From positions 1 to 64,000 of the IMG/VR virus record IMGVR_UViG_3300035183_000460: a stretch of 64,000 nt of DNA, one strand, 5' to 3'. The position numbers and the translations under genes were made by a program. The notes beneath the pieces are model-generated. The model searched no databases. It saw only the letters and a list, made by a program, of their open reading frames with translations, and was not told where the DNA came from. The DNA comes from a virus. Below are positions 52,064 through 62,551 of this stretch, piece after piece. The first letter of the stretch is position 1. Each line of letters begins with the position of its first letter.

Positions 52064-52777
52064 ATGAGGATTTCTGAAATGTTATATACAATTGCTTCTT
52101 GGTTAGAAAGTCCAAATAATGAAGCTATATTACTTTCTGAATATGATGATGATTGTTTAAAAATTGTTGCCTCTTCTTGTGTTGAAGCTGCAGCTTGCTT
52201 ACGTAAAGCAGCTTTAGAAGTAGATAATATAGAGCCAGTTGAATCAACTAATTTAACTCCTGAATCATTAGATAGATTGGCTGATATAGCTACTGCTTTT
52301 GATGAATCTGGAGATCCAGAATTACAGAAGCAAGCATCTGCAATTGATGAATTATTATTTACAATTGCTTCACCTCCTAACTTAATGGAAAATAAAAAAA
52401 GAGCAGAAGATAATCGTTTAGAAGAATTGAAAAAAAAATATCATGATTCAGTAGAAGAATTAAAAAAAATTAATGATATAAATGAGTCTGAAAAAAAAAT
52501 TAAAGAGAGCGGATTAACTAAAGATTATAATATTTTAGAAGCTCCTTTGAGTTCACGTTGTTGTCCAGATCATCCAGGCGTTCAAATGGCTAGGGTTGGT
52601 GATGATATGTGGCAATGTTCTTTAGATAAGAAGATATATAATTATAGTACAGGTTATACATTACAAAATGGATCAAAGGTTCCTGGTGGAAGTGTAGCAA
52701 ATCAAACACAAACTTTGCAAAATTATCATGCAATTTTTGATACTAGAGAATCTCGTTTAGGTGGATTTAAACCTTAA
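52064..52777 (+). CDS. Hypothetical protein with C-terminal zinc-like site, 237 aa
   Basis: N-terminal helices with an Ala-rich stretch (SCVEAAACLRKAALEVD), a coiled coil in the middle, and a C-terminal segment SRCCPDHPGVQMARVGDDMWQCSLDKKIYNY with C-C-H...C spacing that could hold a metal. Leader GAGGTATTTATG is shared with 56751, giving GAGG 7 bases before the start. Confidence 0.6.
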   Translation: MRISEMLYTIASWLESPNNEAILLSEYDDDCLKIVASSCVEAAACLRKAALEVDNIEPVESTNLTPESLDRLADIATAFDESGDPELQKQASAIDELLFTIASPPNLMENKKRAEDNRLEELKKKYHDSVEELKKINDINESEKKIKESGLTKDYNILEAPLSSRCCPDHPGVQMARVGDDMWQCSLDKKIYNYSTGYTLQNGSKVPGGSVANQTQTLQNYHAIFDTRESRLGGFKP

Positions 52778-52806
52778 TTTTAAATGTTTAGTAAAAATGA
52801 ACCTTA

Positions 52807-53565
52807 ATGAACAAAACATCTTTAGAAAAAATATTACAACATCCAGATAAAGATGAAATTATTTCTAAACTTATTATCGGCATTTCGCCTAAAACTATTA
52901 CCGAATGGCTTAAAGGAAAGTATACAAATGTCGATGAGTCAAAATTTGTTATTTCAGAAAAAACAATAAAATCTTTTAAAGATAATTATTTAGATATTTA
53001 TAAAATATTAAAAGAAGATTTTGACAAAACTAAAAATGCATTAGCTACTAATGCAGAAGATCAGTTAATGCTTTCTGTTCAAAATAATCCAACTTATAAA
53101 AATAAAATGATTGAGTTGGCAAGCCAAGAAATAGATATTAAAAAAATGTTGGCTAATATGATTATTGCTATAGAAACAAGGGCTGCGCAAATATTTGATT
53201 CTATTCAAGAAGATCCAAGAAATATAAATTCTAGAAATGATAGAGTATTGCGAGAATGGTTTGATACTTTGGGAGCTAATTTAGAAAGATTTCATAAATT
53301 AGTAAATGGTGCACCTGATCAAATTATTCAACATAATATTACATTACAAGCAGTAGATCAGCATATTTCTGTATTTCATGATGTTATTAGAGACGTTTTA
53401 TCTAAAATGGATTTAGAAAGTTCAATGTATTTTATGGAATTATTTAATGAAAGAATGTCTAAACTCAAGCAACCTGATACAAATAACATGTCTACTGAAG
53501 AACGATTAGTTGAAGCAAAAATATTAAATGAAACAATTACTAAAAAAATAAATGAAACAGGATAA
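52807..53565 (+). CDS. Possible terminase small-subunit-like protein, 252 aa
   Basis: An N-terminal region with a helix-turn-helix look (DEIISKLIIGISPKTITEWLKGKYTN...ISEKTIKSFKDNYLDIY), then long helices (MIELASQEIDIKKMLANMIIAIETRAAQIF) that could oligomerise. This layout and position 5 kb before the large terminase fit a small terminase, but no decisive motif is seen. Overlaps the next gene by 14 bases. Confidence 0.45.
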   Translation: MNKTSLEKILQHPDKDEIISKLIIGISPKTITEWLKGKYTNVDESKFVISEKTIKSFKDNYLDIYKILKEDFDKTKNALATNAEDQLMLSVQNNPTYKNKMIELASQEIDIKKMLANMIIAIETRAAQIFDSIQEDPRNINSRNDRVLREWFDTLGANLERFHKLVNGAPDQIIQHNITLQAVDQHISVFHDVIRDVLSKMDLESSMYFMELFNERMSKLKQPDTNNMSTEERLVEAKILNETITKKINETG

Positions 53566-55282
53566 TAAATATTTATTAGATCAACAATATGAAATTGATT
53601 TTAATGACCCTTATGTCCAAAAACGGCTTAAGAGTATTAAAAAATTTTTTGATCAATATGATATTGATGTTGATGAAAAATTCGAGATTCCTAACTTAGA
53701 ACTAAAATCTAAGGCATATCCAAATTTTGAAAGTTATTTTCCCGTTTCATCTCCTAGAAATTTACAAAAATGGTTAAAAGCGATACAAGATATCTATAAT
53801 CTAGAAAATTCTGGGATTGGTAGAAATCAAGCATTATTTCGCATAATTGGTAGGTGGGATGATATGGAAAAATTAGATTTTATGCACTGGCTTAGATTTT
53901 ATGAAGAAGGTAATCATTTAAAATATAAAACTGCATCTAATTGGTATGAAGGTATTGCGCCAGGCTATATTTTGCCACTTGGAAATTCTAATACAGTAAC
54001 AGATTATCACAAATCACAAGATTCAGAAAACAGTGAATCTCTAGATAAGAGACAAATAATAGAGAAGCAACGTTCCAAAATTATTGGAAGGTTAGACTCT
54101 ACTGAAAAATTACTTAGATCACAAGAAGGACAATTATTTGCAGGTAAAGAATTTGAAACATTATTAGAGATAATTTATCAATTGAAAAAGAAAATTCAAA
54201 TGATAAATAAAAAAAGTGCTTCTACAAAGCTATATGAAGATATAATTATTAGAGAAGCTAATGTTTTGAAACGTGATGGCTTTGTTAAAGCTGCTGATTT
54301 TCTTTATACTATTGCACAAATGCCATCAGATATTAGCACAATTCCTGCTCCGATGCCTCCAGCATCGCCTACTGATGTATCTGGTTCACCAACTACTGTT
54401 CCTGCAGCCGCTATTGGTAATACACCACCGGATAATAATCCGCCTGATATTTTTAATAAAAAAGATGAACAAATTAATGAAGGAATTAGTGAATTTTTAA
54501 GTGGACTTAAAGGTGGAAATATATCTGGTGAGATTGATAAAGCTGATGATGCGCTAGAAATAAATGATTCAAATGATGAACTAGAAATAAATGATTCAAC
54601 TGATGAATTAGTTGTTGAAGCTCAAGTGGTCTCTAAAGATCAAGCAACTGTTTCATCGCCATCTGCTACAACACAACCAGTAAAAGCAGATGAAAAGACT
54701 AATATTAAATTAGAAGATAAGAGTAAAACTTTTGATAATTTAATTGATGCAGCATTTGCTAACATTAAAGTAGATGATGTAATTAATAAATTAGATGAGT
54801 TGTCTAAAATATTTAAGATTAGAGAGGTTCCTCGTCAACTGGCAATAGTAGATATGATGTTAGATACTTTAGGTCTATCGTCATTTTTCCCATCTTTAGC
54901 AGAGGCAACGAATAAATCATTAGAATCAAATCAATATATTCTTACACGTATAGAAGACGTTTTATCAAAATTGCGTGGAAGCCTTGAATCAATTCATAAA
55001 ATTGATATTTCTCCTGAAGATACAGAAAGATCTGATGTGAAAGAATTAAAGAAACAGTTACAGCAAAACATAGATAAAGAAAAAGCAAGAAAACAAATTA
55101 GAAAAGAGCTAGAAGATCAAGCTATTGAACAACAAGTTAAAGAAACGCCAGAAGTAAAAATTGAAGAGGATTTAGCAGCACCAACTACAATTTCTACACC
55201 AGAAGCAGTTCCAACTTCTAAACCAGCAACTTCTGTTCAAACACCTTCTCAAACAACACCTTCTAAAACACAAACTAAATAA
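53552..55282 (+). CDS. Large hypothetical virion-block protein, 576 aa
   Basis: Not recognised. The N-terminal ~180 residues contain a helical domain with ENSGIGRNQALFRIIGRWDDMEKLDFMHWLRFYEEGNHLKYKTA. The middle is low-complexity, Pro/Ala/Thr-rich, with a duplicated LEINDS(N/T)DEL segment (54555-54615). The C-terminal part is helical and Lys/Glu-rich, ending in a Pro/Thr/Ser tail. A scaffold or structural role is suggested by composition and location only. Confidence 0.6.
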   Translation: MKQDNKYLLDQQYEIDFNDPYVQKRLKSIKKFFDQYDIDVDEKFEIPNLELKSKAYPNFESYFPVSSPRNLQKWLKAIQDIYNLENSGIGRNQALFRIIGRWDDMEKLDFMHWLRFYEEGNHLKYKTASNWYEGIAPGYILPLGNSNTVTDYHKSQDSENSESLDKRQIIEKQRSKIIGRLDSTEKLLRSQEGQLFAGKEFETLLEIIYQLKKKIQMINKKSASTKLYEDIIIREANVLKRDGFVKAADFLYTIAQMPSDISTIPAPMPPASPTDVSGSPTTVPAAAIGNTPPDNNPPDIFNKKDEQINEGISEFLSGLKGGNISGEIDKADDALEINDSNDELEINDSTDELVVEAQVVSKDQATVSSPSATTQPVKADEKTNIKLEDKSKTFDNLIDAAFANIKVDDVINKLDELSKIFKIREVPRQLAIVDMMLDTLGLSSFFPSLAEATNKSLESNQYILTRIEDVLSKLRGSLESIHKIDISPEDTERSDVKELKKQLQQNIDKEKARKQIRKELEDQAIEQQVKETPEVKIEEDLAAPTTISTPEAVPTSKPATSVQTPSQTTPSKTQTK

Positions 55283-55423
55283 TACATAAGTATGAATAAA
55301 ATATAATATGTTTATGATTTTAAAGTAGTGTTTTTGTGTTAATTGTAGTTAATAAATATAAGAATAAACAATATTTTGTAAAATAAAATTAATTAAACAG
55401 TAAGTATATGATGGACATATTAA

Positions 55424-56182
55424 ATGAGATTAAAAGATTTATTAAATATAATGCAAAATATTGCAAAAGAAAAATTAATATCATCACCAATGATATGTGG
55501 TGGAACTCCAAGAGATAAATTATTAGGTCGTTTAGATATAGTTTCTGATTTGGATATTACAACTGGCGATAAAACTGTTAGTTATTTAGCAAAAGAATTA
55601 TCTATAATTTTATCAAAAAAATATAATATTATAACTAAAACAATGGATGATGGACATTCATCTATTTTTATAGGAAATCTAAAACTTGATTTTTCTTCTA
55701 ATTTTAATATTCCAAATATAGATAAAATATTGTATAATATAGGAATTAAAGATCCAACAAGTATGCAGAAAGAATTATATAGTAGAGATTTTACATGTAA
55801 CGCATTATTAATGTCTTTAGATTTAAAGAATATTTATGATATACTTGGTCGTGGAATAGATGATATTAAAAATAAAAAAATATCTACATGTTTGGATCCT
55901 TCTATTACCCTTACAGTTAATAAAAATAGAGTTATAAGATCTATTTATCTATCAGCAAAGTTAGATTTTGATATTGATTTAAATATTGTTAATTGGGTTT
56001 CTAAAAATCCAGAATCTATAAGATTTGCTTCGGAAAAATCTATGTCAGAAAAATTAAATAAGGCTATGGAATATAATCCAGAAAGAACATTATATTGGTT
56101 AAATAAAATGAATGTGTGGAATTATATTCCTATTACTGAATCTTTATACCCATATTATATTAAACATGTTAAAGGTAAATAA
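55424..56182 (+). CDS. CCA-adding/poly(A) polymerase-type nucleotidyltransferase
   Basis: [30 protein letters not shown] contains the class II nucleotidyltransferase motif GG.pRD.llgr...D.Di, with the DxD metal pair. [15 protein letters not shown] is the RRDFTiNA motif, and [20 protein letters not shown] matches the R..Ra.r.a..l.f.i motif. At 252 residues it has the head and neck but a short body/tail. It may finish tRNA 3' ends, act on the tmRNA or add other nucleotides. No phage tRNA is in this window. Confidence 0.85.
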   Translation: MRLKDLLNIMQNIAKEKLISSPMICGGTPRDKLLGRLDIVSDLDITTGDKTVSYLAKELSIILSKKYNIITKTMDDGHSSIFIGNLKLDFSSNFNIPNIDKILYNIGIKDPTSMQKELYSRDFTCNALLMSLDLKNIYDILGRGIDDIKNKKISTCLDPSITLTVNKNRVIRSIYLSAKLDFDIDLNIVNWVSKNPESIRFASEKSMSEKLNKAMEYNPERTLYWLNKMNVWNYIPITESLYPYYIKHVKGK

Positions 56183-56694
56183 TGTCAAACGGTAATGATT
56201 TAGGTCATATAAATTCTAGAAAATTATTCTTTAAGAATTATGATTTATATGATACTGATGGAACTGATAATTCTGACAAGAATGGTCCAGGTACTGGATT
56301 GTATCAAAATATGATTAAATATAAAAGTGTTTATGATTTTTTAAAACAAAAAAGAAAAAAAAGAATGAAAAATAGAAAAAATGCATTATTAAAGTTTTTG
56401 TGTGCATCGTATGATATCAATAGTATTGATTTTCCTTTGGATGAAAGTTCTAATACAATTATGTATGACAATACAGAATTATCAAATATTGGTTTACTTG
56501 ATGGTATTAATCCAGAACAAATTGATGATGAATGGCATACTGTTGGAAAGTTATATTATGGTACTAAAGATTCTCCTACTACAATTTTATATAATCCTTT
56601 AGGAATTCAAGATGGTAATAAAAGAGCCATTGATGAAGAGCCAGAAGAAATTAAGAATATTTATTATGGCATAAATAGAATGGGGCACCCCTAA
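56182..56694 (+). CDS. Hypothetical protein, 170 aa
   Basis: Not recognised. A Lys/Arg patch ([16 protein letters not shown]) in the middle may bind nucleic acid. TAATG-type overlap with the nucleotidyltransferase gene. Confidence 0.6.
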   Translation: MSNGNDLGHINSRKLFFKNYDLYDTDGTDNSDKNGPGTGLYQNMIKYKSVYDFLKQKRKKRMKNRKNALLKFLCASYDINSIDFPLDESSNTIMYDNTELSNIGLLDGINPEQIDDEWHTVGKLYYGTKDSPTTILYNPLGIQDGNKRAIDEEPEEIKNIYYGINRMGHP

Positions 56695-56750
56695 TATTTT
56701 ATCATTATTAATGTATATATATAATAAAATGGTATAATTTTGAGGTATTT

Positions 56751-57731
56751 ATGTCTTTGCAAACAACAGCACAAGAGCTAGAAGTAGTAGAAGAGACGCC
56801 ATCTGAATATGTAGTTTTACAGCCTGTATCTACTCAAATACAACCATCTATGATAACTGTACATACAACGGCTGAACCAACAACGTCTAAACCAACAATA
56901 TCTGAAGAATATGTTGAAAGTGTAAAGCCTGTTGAGTGTTTAGAACTTGTTGAATGTGTAGAACCTACAGATGAAATTGTTGTTGAAGATTTGGGAGAAA
57001 TACCTGGATTAAATGGTAAATTGGATCCGGTTAAAGAAAAAGTTCTTGAAGTATCAGAATCTGATTCTAATGAAGAAGATAAGTTAGATGTTAATGATAA
57101 TACCAAATCTAAAAAAGATGATCGTTGGGATTGGGAGTCTAAAGGTCCAGTAGGATTTGTAGCTTGGGTATATGATAGATTTGCATCTGTACCAAAACAT
57201 TCTGGATATGATTCTGCTGGAATAGAACGAGCAATTGCATTTTTAGAAAAATTAGATAATGAAATTTCTAGGGCTATGCGATTGGACCTAGATGGTGAAT
57301 TAGATTTTAATCAAATAGAAGATATTCGTTCCAAAATAGAAGATGGAATTGAAAGACTATATAATAGATTAGATAAAATTAAAAGCAAATCAAAAAAGAA
57401 ACGTAAAAAAGCTGATGAATCGTATGAGCTAATCAAAGAAGCTCAAAAAATTCCTGGTGTTTCTGGAATATATGTAACTGTTCCTTTATTAATTTCTAGA
57501 ATTGCTAGAGTTTGTATAAATGGTATGGTATCTGCAGGGCATGATATTGAAGATCTGTTTAATCGACAAGTTAAAAAATATAAACTTAATGATCGTGAAA
57601 AAGCAGAAACAATGCAATTATTATCAGATATGGGGTATCCATTAAGACAAGATCGTGGATTTTTGTTAGATGAAGATGTAGATACTCGTTCTTCTGATAA
57701 TTTTGATTGGAATGCAAACTATAAGGGATAA
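56751..57731 (+). CDS. Hypothetical protein with Val/Glu/Thr-rich N-terminus, 326 aa
   Basis: Not recognised. The first ~120 residues are Glu/Val/Thr/Pro-rich and repetitive (VESVKPVECLELVECVEPTDEIVVEDLGEIPG), probably unstructured. Residues ~125-326 are a helical domain with a very basic patch (KIKSKSKKKRKKADE). GAGGTATTTATG leader. Position directly before terminase suggests a virion or packaging protein. Confidence 0.6.
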   Translation: MSLQTTAQELEVVEETPSEYVVLQPVSTQIQPSMITVHTTAEPTTSKPTISEEYVESVKPVECLELVECVEPTDEIVVEDLGEIPGLNGKLDPVKEKVLEVSESDSNEEDKLDVNDNTKSKKDDRWDWESKGPVGFVAWVYDRFASVPKHSGYDSAGIERAIAFLEKLDNEISRAMRLDLDGELDFNQIEDIRSKIEDGIERLYNRLDKIKSKSKKKRKKADESYELIKEAQKIPGVSGIYVTVPLLISRIARVCINGMVSAGHDIEDLFNRQVKKYKLNDREKAETMQLLSDMGYPLRQDRGFLLDEDVDTRSSDNFDWNANYKG

Positions 57732-57732
57732 T

Positions 57733-58341
57733 ATGTCAAGAAATAGATATCAAAATATAATTTCTAGAGAATCTGATGCTTCAATTGTTGATGACTATTG
57801 GTTTAAACAATATCAAAAAATGTTAGATAAAAATGCCGTACAACCATTATCTAAGACAAAATCTATTTATGATCAAATATCTGCAATCATAAATAAAAAA
57901 TCTAAATTTCCTTCAGTAGAAGCTGCAGTTAAAGATATGCAAGAACGAAGTGGAATTATTGCTTATTGGGAAAAATTATCTAAAAAATCAAATGTTAATT
58001 TAAAAAAAGCTGATGTAGAGACTACAGAACCTGAAATATTAAAAAAATTTCCTAATATTAAAAAAACTTTAGAAAATTATATTCGTGATACTAAAGGTAA
58101 TTTAGATTTGCCTGCTATAATAGAGAAAGTTAAAACCATACATAAACTTGATGGTCCACAATCCAAAGATTGGGAAGATGAGAATTTCATTAGGTTTGTA
58201 TATAAAATGAATTTTGATGAGAAATCAAAATATGATCAAAATTCTTCTGATTTTGCAAATTTAGGAAAATTAGATCGCGATAATGATATTGATCCTGCAA
58301 ATACTGATGCATTTTTTGGATTGATGCCATATAAAATATAA
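57733..58341 (+). CDS. Hypothetical protein, 202 aa
   Basis: Not recognised. Helical and basic, with a short conserved-looking C-terminus (NDIDPANTDAFFGLMPYKI). ATG 57733 is one base after the previous stop; a longer frame from 57703 overlaps the upstream gene and is less likely. Confidence 0.6.
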   Translation: MSRNRYQNIISRESDASIVDDYWFKQYQKMLDKNAVQPLSKTKSIYDQISAIINKKSKFPSVEAAVKDMQERSGIIAYWEKLSKKSNVNLKKADVETTEPEILKKFPNIKKTLENYIRDTKGNLDLPAIIEKVKTIHKLDGPQSKDWEDENFIRFVYKMNFDEKSKYDQNSSDFANLGKLDRDNDIDPANTDAFFGLMPYKI

Positions 58342-58369
58342 TATATGTCAATATATTGTAATAGTTTAT

Positions 58370-60232
58370 ATGACAAGTAGCTCTAAAGAACTATTTGATA
58401 AATTAAGAATATCTTTATTAAATATTGATCCTGTAGCGTTTGTTGAATCCTATTTAACATTGGACGGACATCCATTTTCATTAACTAATAATGGATATAA
58501 ACCCTTTGCAGATATTTATAGATATGTTGGCATTAAAGCATTAGAACCAGATTCTAAACCTGTTATTTTAGTAAAAGGTCGTCAGGTAGGCGGTACAACA
58601 ATGGCAACCGCTTTGGAAATGTATTTTATGGGCAGCGGATTATTTGGTACAGGAAATAAGCCTCCAATTAGAATCATACACGCTTTTCCTCAATTGGAAG
58701 TTGCTGCAGCATATTCTAAAACTAAATTAAATCCAATGATTTCTGGGTCAGTTCGTAGAGACTCACATTCAAAAAAATCTGGAGAAAAAAACAAATCTTA
58801 TTTGCAATCATTATTAGATACTACAACAGATACAAATAATTCTTTACATTTTAAACAGTTTGTTGGTGGTAATCATATTTGGATTGAATCTACAGGTTTA
58901 GATGCTGACCGTCTTCGTGGTCGTACCGCAGATGTTATTTTTTTTGATGAATGTCAAGATATTCCAGATGTTGCAATTAACAATGCAACTAAAATGCTTT
59001 CACAGGCAAAATATGGTGCTATTGGATCTGGGGTTCAAATGTATTTTGGTACTCCTAAGAAAAAAGGATCTGGATATCACAAAATGTGGCTGGCATCCAA
59101 CCAACAATATTATTATCTTGGTTGTGAAAAATGTAAAAAACATTTTCCTTTATATACACCAGAATCAGATGATTGGGAGAAAATTTGGTTGTATGAATAC
59201 ATTGTAAGATGTACTCACTGCAATCATGAACAAGATAAAAGACAGGCTGCTGAGAGAGGTAAATGGGTAGCATCTACTAATACAGAAGACGCTATTTATA
59301 TAGGATTTCATATTAATCAATTATATATGCCTTTATTGAAAAAGGAGCATATTTTATCACAAAAACCTGGAGTACATCCAACTGCAACTGAAAGATCTTA
59401 TCGTAATGAAGTTTTAGGAGAATTTTTTCAAGGAGATGCAAGTCCTATTACTCCAGAAGAAATTAGAATTAATTGTGGTGATATTGAAAGGAAATTTAGA
59501 GCAAGAATACAACCAAATGAAGAAAAAATGGTTGTATTAGGAATTGACTATGGTGCTAGATCTGATTTAGAGCAATTAGCAAATCCAAATACATCTAAGA
59601 TTCAGGGACAATCATATAGTACTGCAGTTGTTTTATCAGTTAAAGGTCCCGGTCTATTATCTATAGAATTCGCTACAAAATTTAAAAGAAATGATATGGA
59701 TAGTAAAAAGGGAATTATTGATCAAATAATGAGGCAATATAGTGTAAATTTAGCAATTGGAGATATAGGATATTCAAATGATTTTTCTACTATGCTTCAT
59801 AACAGTTATGGTGACAGATATATCGTATCTAGAGCTCATAATAAAGTAAATAATCACATAAAGTATAATAAGGATTCATATCCTAAAGAATTAGTTTTTG
59901 AGAGAGATTTTTATATTAGCGAATTATTTGAAATTATGAAAAAAGGACAAATAAGGTTTCCATTAGGAGATTTTGAAAAAGTAGGATGGTTAATAAATCA
60001 TTGTTCTAGCATGGAAATTAAATCGTCTATATCTAGATCTGGAGATCCAACTGTTCATTATGTTAAAGGTAGTACACCTAATGATGGATTTATGGCATTA
60101 CTAAATGCTTATTTAGCATATAAGTTTTTATTAACTGACGGATTTACAAATTTTAACCCATTATTACAAAAACAAGAATTAAAAAATAATAAGCCTTTGG
60201 CTGTAATTGGATTTATTCCTCGTAGATTTTAA
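58370..60232 (+). CDS. terL: Terminase large subunit
   Basis: ILVKGRQVGGTTMATALEMYFM is the ATPase Walker A region (GRQVGGTT), VIFFDECQDIP the Walker B with catalytic Glu, and MYFGTPKKKGSGYHKMW the coupling motif. CEKCKKHF...CTHCNHEQ is a zinc-like insert. VVLGIDYGARSD starts the RNase H-like nuclease domain with its first Asp; LAIGDIGYSNDF supplies the second. It cuts and pumps DNA into the prohead. Length 620 is normal. No intein seen. Confidence 0.94.
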   Translation: MTSSSKELFDKLRISLLNIDPVAFVESYLTLDGHPFSLTNNGYKPFADIYRYVGIKALEPDSKPVILVKGRQVGGTTMATALEMYFMGSGLFGTGNKPPIRIIHAFPQLEVAAAYSKTKLNPMISGSVRRDSHSKKSGEKNKSYLQSLLDTTTDTNNSLHFKQFVGGNHIWIESTGLDADRLRGRTADVIFFDECQDIPDVAINNATKMLSQAKYGAIGSGVQMYFGTPKKKGSGYHKMWLASNQQYYYLGCEKCKKHFPLYTPESDDWEKIWLYEYIVRCTHCNHEQDKRQAAERGKWVASTNTEDAIYIGFHINQLYMPLLKKEHILSQKPGVHPTATERSYRNEVLGEFFQGDASPITPEEIRINCGDIERKFRARIQPNEEKMVVLGIDYGARSDLEQLANPNTSKIQGQSYSTAVVLSVKGPGLLSIEFATKFKRNDMDSKKGIIDQIMRQYSVNLAIGDIGYSNDFSTMLHNSYGDRYIVSRAHNKVNNHIKYNKDSYPKELVFERDFYISELFEIMKKGQIRFPLGDFEKVGWLINHCSSMEIKSSISRSGDPTVHYVKGSTPNDGFMALLNAYLAYKFLLTDGFTNFNPLLQKQELKNNKPLAVIGFIPRRF

Positions 60233-60539
60233 ATATTTAATTGTTTTATGCAAATAAAACAATAAGATTCGTTATAATGATCATTTACATATAATTTAAT
60301 GTATTGTTATATATTTTCACAATAGTATATGTTTTCATTATAACCAACTATTATACTGATATATCTAAAGATAGAATATACATTGAAAATAAATAAATAA
60401 CTTTATATATTTTGCTATGAAAACACAAAAAGTATAGACGTCAGAACATCAATAAGTCTATTTTACAGTATAAATAATGATAGTTACAAGATATCTACAT
60501 TATATTGTTAATAATTGACAGTCTACTATAAAAGGAAAT
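60233..60539. other. Intergenic stretch with a perfect hairpin
   Basis: 307 AT-rich bases between terminase and portal. It holds hairpin 60240-60263 and, near 60468, TATAAATA, which also arises by chance at this base composition. AAAGGA precedes the portal ATG. Confidence 0.45.
60240..60263 (+). terminator. Hairpin, possible terminator after terL
   Basis: 10-bp stem ATTGTTTTAT/ATAAAACAAT with loop GCAA, starting 7 bases after the stop codon. There is no T run after it, so it may instead be an RNA-stability or processing element. Confidence 0.4.
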
Positions 60540-62297
60540 ATGTCTTTTATTAAATCAAAATCAGAAAAGTTCTTAGAGCGTAGAGGAAATGTTCCTCAAA
60601 TTAGTGCTATAATGGCACAATCAGTATCAGAATATAGACGTGATATGTTAGCAAACGAAGTTGCTCACGGATTATTTTCAGATGGATCAGATAGAAATAT
60701 AAAAAATGAATTAACTGATGCTGGAAATGTTACATCATCAGTTGGCATTATTAAAAATGCACAGGTTACTACCACTAATTATCGTGGTAACAATGATACA
60801 GTAAAACAAACACCTGAAATTTATTCTCCTTTATGGTTAAATTCAAATCTTAATTTACCAAGAGATCGTGCAACTATTAATGCGTGGTGTCGTAGTTTTT
60901 ATGCATTAAATCCATTTGTTCATAATGCTATAAATCTTCATAGTACATATCCTATTAGCAAATTAAATATAAAATGTGCCAACAAGGAAGTTGAAAATTT
61001 CTTTAATGATATGATTGAAGAAATTGATTTGATGAATATTTGTGTTCAAATAGCACAAGAATTTTGGTTATTAGGAGAAGCTTTTGTTTATGCCGAATTA
61101 GATATTTCTAAGGGAAAATGGAGTAGGTTATTTATTCAAAATCCTGACTACATGATAGTTAAACGTACAGCAATAGCATCAGATCCTATAATAATGTTAA
61201 GACCTGATGAAAATTTGAAACGAATAGTATTTTCTAATAAGCCGTCAGATATTGAGCAAAGAAAGCAATTAAATAATCATATTATTGATTGTGTTAAGCG
61301 TGGAGAAAATATTCCTTTAGATGGATTCAATGTTTCTCATTTATCAAGAAAAATTAGCCCATATGAAATTCGTGGAACCGGTTTACCTGTATGTATTTTT
61401 CGTCAATTAATGCTTTTTGATAAACTTCGTGAAAGCAAATATGCTCAAGCCGATAATATGATTAATCCGCTAACATTAGTTAAAGTTGGTGGCGGTGATG
61501 GTGGATATAAGCCTACTTTTGCTGATCTTGAAAATTGGAGATCGATTTTTGAAGAAGCTCAATATGATAAAGATTTTAAAATATTTACTCATGAAGGTGT
61601 TACTATAGAGCGTATTGGTGCAGGTAGTGGCATATATGATATTTCTTCTGATATTACTCAATTAGTTAAAGAAATTTATACAGGTTTGCAAGTTCCATCA
61701 GTATTAATGGATGGCGGATCTGATACCACTTATGCAAACGGAGGGGTAGCTTTAGATGTATTAAGACAACGCTATATGCAGTTTAGAAATATGTTAGCAA
61801 TATGGCTAAAAAGAAAAATATTTGCTCCAATTTCTAAATTACAAGGATTTTATGAATATAAGGGTAATGGTAATAAATCTGAAAAGCAATTAATCGTGCC
61901 AGAAGTAGAATGGAATCATATGTCATTATTTGATGCTGGCGATTATATTCAAAATTTGATTAATTTAACTCAAGGAGAAGGTGAAGCAAAACGTGTATCA
62001 TTGACTACATTATATAAGTCGCTAGGACTAGAATGGGAAGATGAAATGCGTAAAATGCGTAAAGAGGCTATTTGTGCTGCTATTGCTAAAAAAGAAAAAG
62101 CAGCATTAGAGGCAATGGATTTGACAGCATTGAGATCTTTAAGTGATGATGATGAGATTATGGAGCCATCATCTACCAATGAATCTGCTGTACCTGGTGA
62201 ACCGTCTGGAGAAAAATCTGATTTAGGTACGTTACCAGGAATGGAATCACCAACTGCATCTCCATCTATGCCTCCTGCAACTCCACCTACATCATAA
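60540..62297 (+). CDS. Portal protein
   Basis: Position right after terminase and a portal-type layout: NAWCRSFYALNPFVHNAINLHSTYPISKLNIKC in the N-terminal wing, VQIAQEFWLLGEAFVYAELD, LPVCIFRQLMLFDKLRESKYAQADNMINPLTLVKVG in the clip/stem region, and VKEIYTGLQVPSVLMDGGSDTTYANGGVALDVLRQRYMQFRNMLAIWLKRKIFAPISK near the crown, typical of portal proteins. The C-terminal ~45 residues are Ser/Pro/Glu-rich and disordered. It forms the dodecameric ring for DNA entry and exit. Confidence 0.88.
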   Translation: MSFIKSKSEKFLERRGNVPQISAIMAQSVSEYRRDMLANEVAHGLFSDGSDRNIKNELTDAGNVTSSVGIIKNAQVTTTNYRGNNDTVKQTPEIYSPLWLNSNLNLPRDRATINAWCRSFYALNPFVHNAINLHSTYPISKLNIKCANKEVENFFNDMIEEIDLMNICVQIAQEFWLLGEAFVYAELDISKGKWSRLFIQNPDYMIVKRTAIASDPIIMLRPDENLKRIVFSNKPSDIEQRKQLNNHIIDCVKRGENIPLDGFNVSHLSRKISPYEIRGTGLPVCIFRQLMLFDKLRESKYAQADNMINPLTLVKVGGGDGGYKPTFADLENWRSIFEEAQYDKDFKIFTHEGVTIERIGAGSGIYDISSDITQLVKEIYTGLQVPSVLMDGGSDTTYANGGVALDVLRQRYMQFRNMLAIWLKRKIFAPISKLQGFYEYKGNGNKSEKQLIVPEVEWNHMSLFDAGDYIQNLINLTQGEGEAKRVSLTTLYKSLGLEWEDEMRKMRKEAICAAIAKKEKAALEAMDLTALRSLSDDDEIMEPSSTNESAVPGEPSGEKSDLGTLPGMESPTASPSMPPATPPTS

Positions 62298-62551
62298 TAT
62301 AGATTATAGGCGGCAAATAATCATTAGTTTATTATTGTTATTTTGATGTTATAATGTACTTATTAACATACATCACACTATATTTATAATTGTATTAATA
62401 ATTACATATTGAGCAACATGAGATATGTATCATAAGACTATACAAAGAAATCTTATAATCATACTATTTTGGTAGTCTGAATACATAAGACTATGTATAT
62501 TTAGGTATCAATTATGTTAAATATACTAGTTACATTAGTATTGGAGTATTT

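Noticed and set aside
60460-60480. TATAAATA strings (for example near 60468 and 21411) as T4-type late promoters
   Set aside because: In sequence this AT-rich the 8-mer is expected many times by chance, and the hits do not line up consistently upstream of late genes.
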